Part shown: positions 24,379 to 26,191 of the stretch, one piece after another | How the letters are laid out: each line of letters opens with the position of its first letter | How positions within the stretch are numbered: position 1 is the stretch's first letter | Position numbers and translations under genes: made by a program | Notes under the pieces: generated by a model | The model's input: the letters and a program-made list of their open reading frames with translations, nothing else | Told to the model about the DNA's origin: nothing | Database searches by the model: none | NCBI GenBank assembly: GCA_041738505.1 | Contig: JBGSPQ010000014.1 | Coordinates: 1 to 26,191, forward strand | From: JBGSPQ01 sp041738505 | GTDB lineage: Bacteria; Patescibacteriota; Gracilibacteria; UBA1369 | Direction of reading: 5' to 3' | DNA length: 26,191 nt

Positions 24379-25227
24379 ATGGGAAATAATAATATAGACG
24401 GCGGAGAAAGGGACGATAAGAGCGATTTGTCACTGGGTGATGAATTGGATGCCGCTTTTGATGAACTGAAGGATCAAGGGTCCGGCGTACAAAGAGTGGA
24501 TCCATCCTTAAGAATGACACTTCACGATATTGACGGGGTTATTCTGGAAAAAGCGGCGGAGCTTGCCAGAGCGGCGGAGCTTGCCAAAGAGACGGAGCCT
24601 GCCAGAGAGACGGAGCCTGCCAGAGAGACGGAACCTGCCAGAGAGACGGAGCCTGCCGGGTCGGCGCTAGGTGATGAATCCATTCATTGCTCTCTTACGA
24701 TACCCCCATCGCCAAACTATGCAAATTTTGTGGAATTGAGCCGGACAGAGGAAGATCTTAAGACATTAAGAACCGATGTACCTCATATTATGGTGGAAGA
24801 AACGGCCCTTAAAGAGCTCTTGTTGCTTGATGATGACTTTACGGCGGCCGGCAGAGTTATTACATTGATGGAGGAGGCGGGGCTGGATACCGATGCATAT
24901 ATCGATGAACTGGATAATTTTGTGCATAGTCGCGGGGAACAATTAACCCACAAACAGATTTGCGGCATTTTAATGACTTTTTTCCGGAATCTGGCGGGTT
25001 CTCTGCTGGTTGCATTGGATAGGCGGAGCAGACACACTGATGATTCTCTGGAAAAAGAGGCGAAGAAGATTATTCCCGAAAATGAACGGGAGGATAAATC
25101 CCAAGACAAAGCACTGGTTCTGACCCTGCAAATGGTGGTGAAGATGGGAATGCTGTATGAAATGCGAAACGGCTCGCCGGACCAAGTGCTGTATGATGAA
25201 TTTGCCGGACACCTAAACAAGGAATAG
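24379..25227 (+). CDS. Unrecognised acidic soluble protein with hexapeptide repeats
   Basis: A 282-residue protein without signal or membrane helix. An acidic head (~1-40) is followed at residues ~59-94 by six hexapeptides, (AAELA[RK])2 then (ETEPA[RG])4, a charged, probably extended spacer. The C-terminal ~170 residues are mainly helical (ELLLLDDDFTAAGRVITLME, HKQICGILMTFFRNLAGSLL, ALVLTLQMVVKMGMLYEMRN). No family is recognised. The ATG at 24379 is preferred over an in-frame TTG at 24364 because the latter lies almost at the predicted transcription start. It ends 13 bases from the convergent pheA stop. Confidence 0.8.
   Translation: MGNNNIDGGERDDKSDLSLGDELDAAFDELKDQGSGVQRVDPSLRMTLHDIDGVILEKAAELARAAELAKETEPARETEPARETEPARETEPAGSALGDESIHCSLTIPPSPNYANFVELSRTEEDLKTLRTDVPHIMVEETALKELLLLDDDFTAAGRVITLMEEAGLDTDAYIDELDNFVHSRGEQLTHKQICGILMTFFRNLAGSLLVALDRRSRHTDDSLEKEAKKIIPENEREDKSQDKALVLTLQMVVKMGMLYEMRNGSPDQVLYDEFAGHLNKE
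24553..24660 (+). repeat. Six 18-base tandem repeats
   Basis: Six units of 18 bases start at 24553, 24571, 24589, 24607, 24625 and 24643. The first two read GCGGCGGAGCTTGCCARA-like and the other four GAGACGGAGCCTGCCAGA-like. Units 3 and 4 are identical, which suggests recent expansion. They encode the hexapeptide spacer of the unknown acidic protein and keep its frame. Confidence 0.92.
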
Positions 25228-25240
25228 TTTTGCCGGGATT

Positions 25241-26098
25241 TTAAGCCGGACCGATATTGTAAGACCCCAGCAGTTTCAGCACGGCGACTTTTTTTTCTAT
25301 TTTTTTGAGCACTTTTTTTACCGCGGGATTGCCACTTTCGCCGTCAAAACTCAGGAAGAAGATGTAATTTCCGGGGTCTTTTTTTGATGGGCGGGATTCG
25401 ATCTTGGTCATATTCAGGCCGCTATCCGAGATGTCGCGGAAGATTTTGAGGAGCGAACCGGGGCGGTCTTTTTGAAAGTGAAAGGCGATGGATGTTTCTG
25501 GTTTCGTTTGTGCGCCGGATGGGGCGGTGGTTCGCTTTTTTAGCGATGGTTTCCCTTTTTTGATGATGATAAAAGAGGTGCTGTTGTTGGGAATGTCGCC
25601 GATTTCGGTGGCCAGAATGTTGCAGTTTTGTTGTTCCGCAATCTTTTGAGGGATGATAACCGCGGTGTGGCGGTCGTTTTCACCGCGCATTTTGTCGTAA
25701 GCGGCGATGGTGGAGGGTGTCGGGTTGATTTGGACCTGAGGGAATTTCTTACCCAGGTAGCCGGCGCACTGTTCAATCGCCTGCGGATGGGAGGATATTG
25801 AGTCAATGTCTTTGGACGTAACACCCTGCAGAGCCACCAAAGCGTGTTTAACGGGCAGGCTGAATTTTTCCTCTATATGCACGTTTTCTTCAAAGAGGGC
25901 GTCGTAGGTTTCGCGTACGGATCCATTGATAAGGTTTTCCAGGGGAACGAGTCCGGTTTTGGCTCCGCCTTTTTTGACCAGCTGAAACACTTCGCGGATG
26001 GATGAGGCGTAATATATTTTGCTTTGCTCGTAGCCGCCGGCCAGCCGTGAAATGGCGGCGAGATCGCTGTAGGTCTTTGGGGGGCCGAGCACGGCCAT
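25241..26098 (-). CDS. pheA: Prephenate dehydratase (PheA) with ACT domain
   Basis: Converts prephenate to phenylpyruvate, the last-but-one step of phenylalanine synthesis. 285 residues without a fused chorismate mutase. The catalytic domain shows LGPPKTYSDLAA (family GPxGTFSxxAA), PLENLINGSV (PVENSxEGS), SSHPQAIEQC and NNSTSFIII, where the usual TRF triad reads TSF. The C-terminal ACT domain keeps RPGSLLKIF and IESRPSKKDP, the phenylalanine-binding GALV and ESRP elements, so feedback inhibition is likely. The ATG at 26098 fits the family start, but the frame stays open for 31 more codons to the window edge, so the true start may be further upstream. Confidence 0.9.
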   Translation of the reverse strand: MAVLGPPKTYSDLAAISRLAGGYEQSKIYYASSIREVFQLVKKGGAKTGLVPLENLINGSVRETYDALFEENVHIEEKFSLPVKHALVALQGVTSKDIDSISSHPQAIEQCAGYLGKKFPQVQINPTPSTIAAYDKMRGENDRHTAVIIPQKIAEQQNCNILATEIGDIPNNSTSFIIIKKGKPSLKKRTTAPSGAQTKPETSIAFHFQKDRPGSLLKIFRDISDSGLNMTKIESRPSKKDPGNYIFFLSFDGESGNPAVKKVLKKIEKKVAVLKLLGSYNIGPA

Positions 26099-26191
26099 GT
26101 CGTGTTTCGCGGGGCCGGTGTGGCCGGCGGCGCGCCCCGCCCGTAATTTGGCGCTTCTGCTTAACCCTGTGCGCTTTCTGCGCTCCAGAAT

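Noticed and set aside
25228..25240. Terminator between the convergent unknown gene and pheA
   Set aside because: Only a 4-base CCGG/CCGG pairing is seen (25233-25249), without a T run that fits either strand.

Overview
The window looks like chromosomal DNA of a Candidate Phyla Radiation (Patescibacteria, probably Parcubacteria-like) bacterium. The reasons are multi-pass VirB2/TrbC-like pilin proteins fused to or encoded beside PKD-domain proteins, very large surface proteins, ribosomal genes interleaved with unknown membrane-protein genes, near absence of Shine-Dalgarno motifs, and stand-alone metabolic genes. The standard genetic code is used. This placement is inference; there is no 16S gene in the window.

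Left part (1-12947), read leftwards. A tRNA-Gln gene has a clear promoter. Beyond its 3' end lies a pair of imperfect direct repeats containing a hairpin with a compensatory base pair. A 1168-residue two-anchor surface protein has its own promoter and terminator. Next is an operon from a strong promoter at 12877-12905 to a terminator at 4037-4058: two secreted proteins each built of three VirB2-like two-helix units, a 1404-residue protein with one such unit and about nine PKD domains, a 782-residue protein with a diverged unit and six PKD domains, and a 38-residue single-helix peptide. Together they look like a membrane-embedded surface apparatus.

Middle part (12942-16500), read rightwards: secE, nusG, an unknown membrane protein, rplK (L11), another unknown membrane protein and rplA (L1). 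A short RNA hairpin just before rplA has the architecture of an L1 binding site, suggesting autoregulation of rplA alone. A shared terminator separates this from a leftward DUF1385 (YqhQ-like) membrane protein.

Right part (17520-26191): nucleotide and one-carbon metabolism (dut, a tmk-like kinase, folD, purF, then purD), interspersed with three unrecognised soluble proteins that each have their own promoter, and ending with a leftward pheA (prephenate dehydratase) whose frame stays open to the window edge. The logic is dUTP to dUMP, dTMP to dTDP, folate one-carbon units, and purine synthesis.

No stretch longer than 300 bases lacks a gene. No CRISPR array, insertion sequence or broken gene was seen. 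Promoters share a TTGACN-like -35 box, usually a 17-base spacer and often an extended -10 (TGn), and they helped to choose several start codons. Membrane segments and domain limits were judged by eye.
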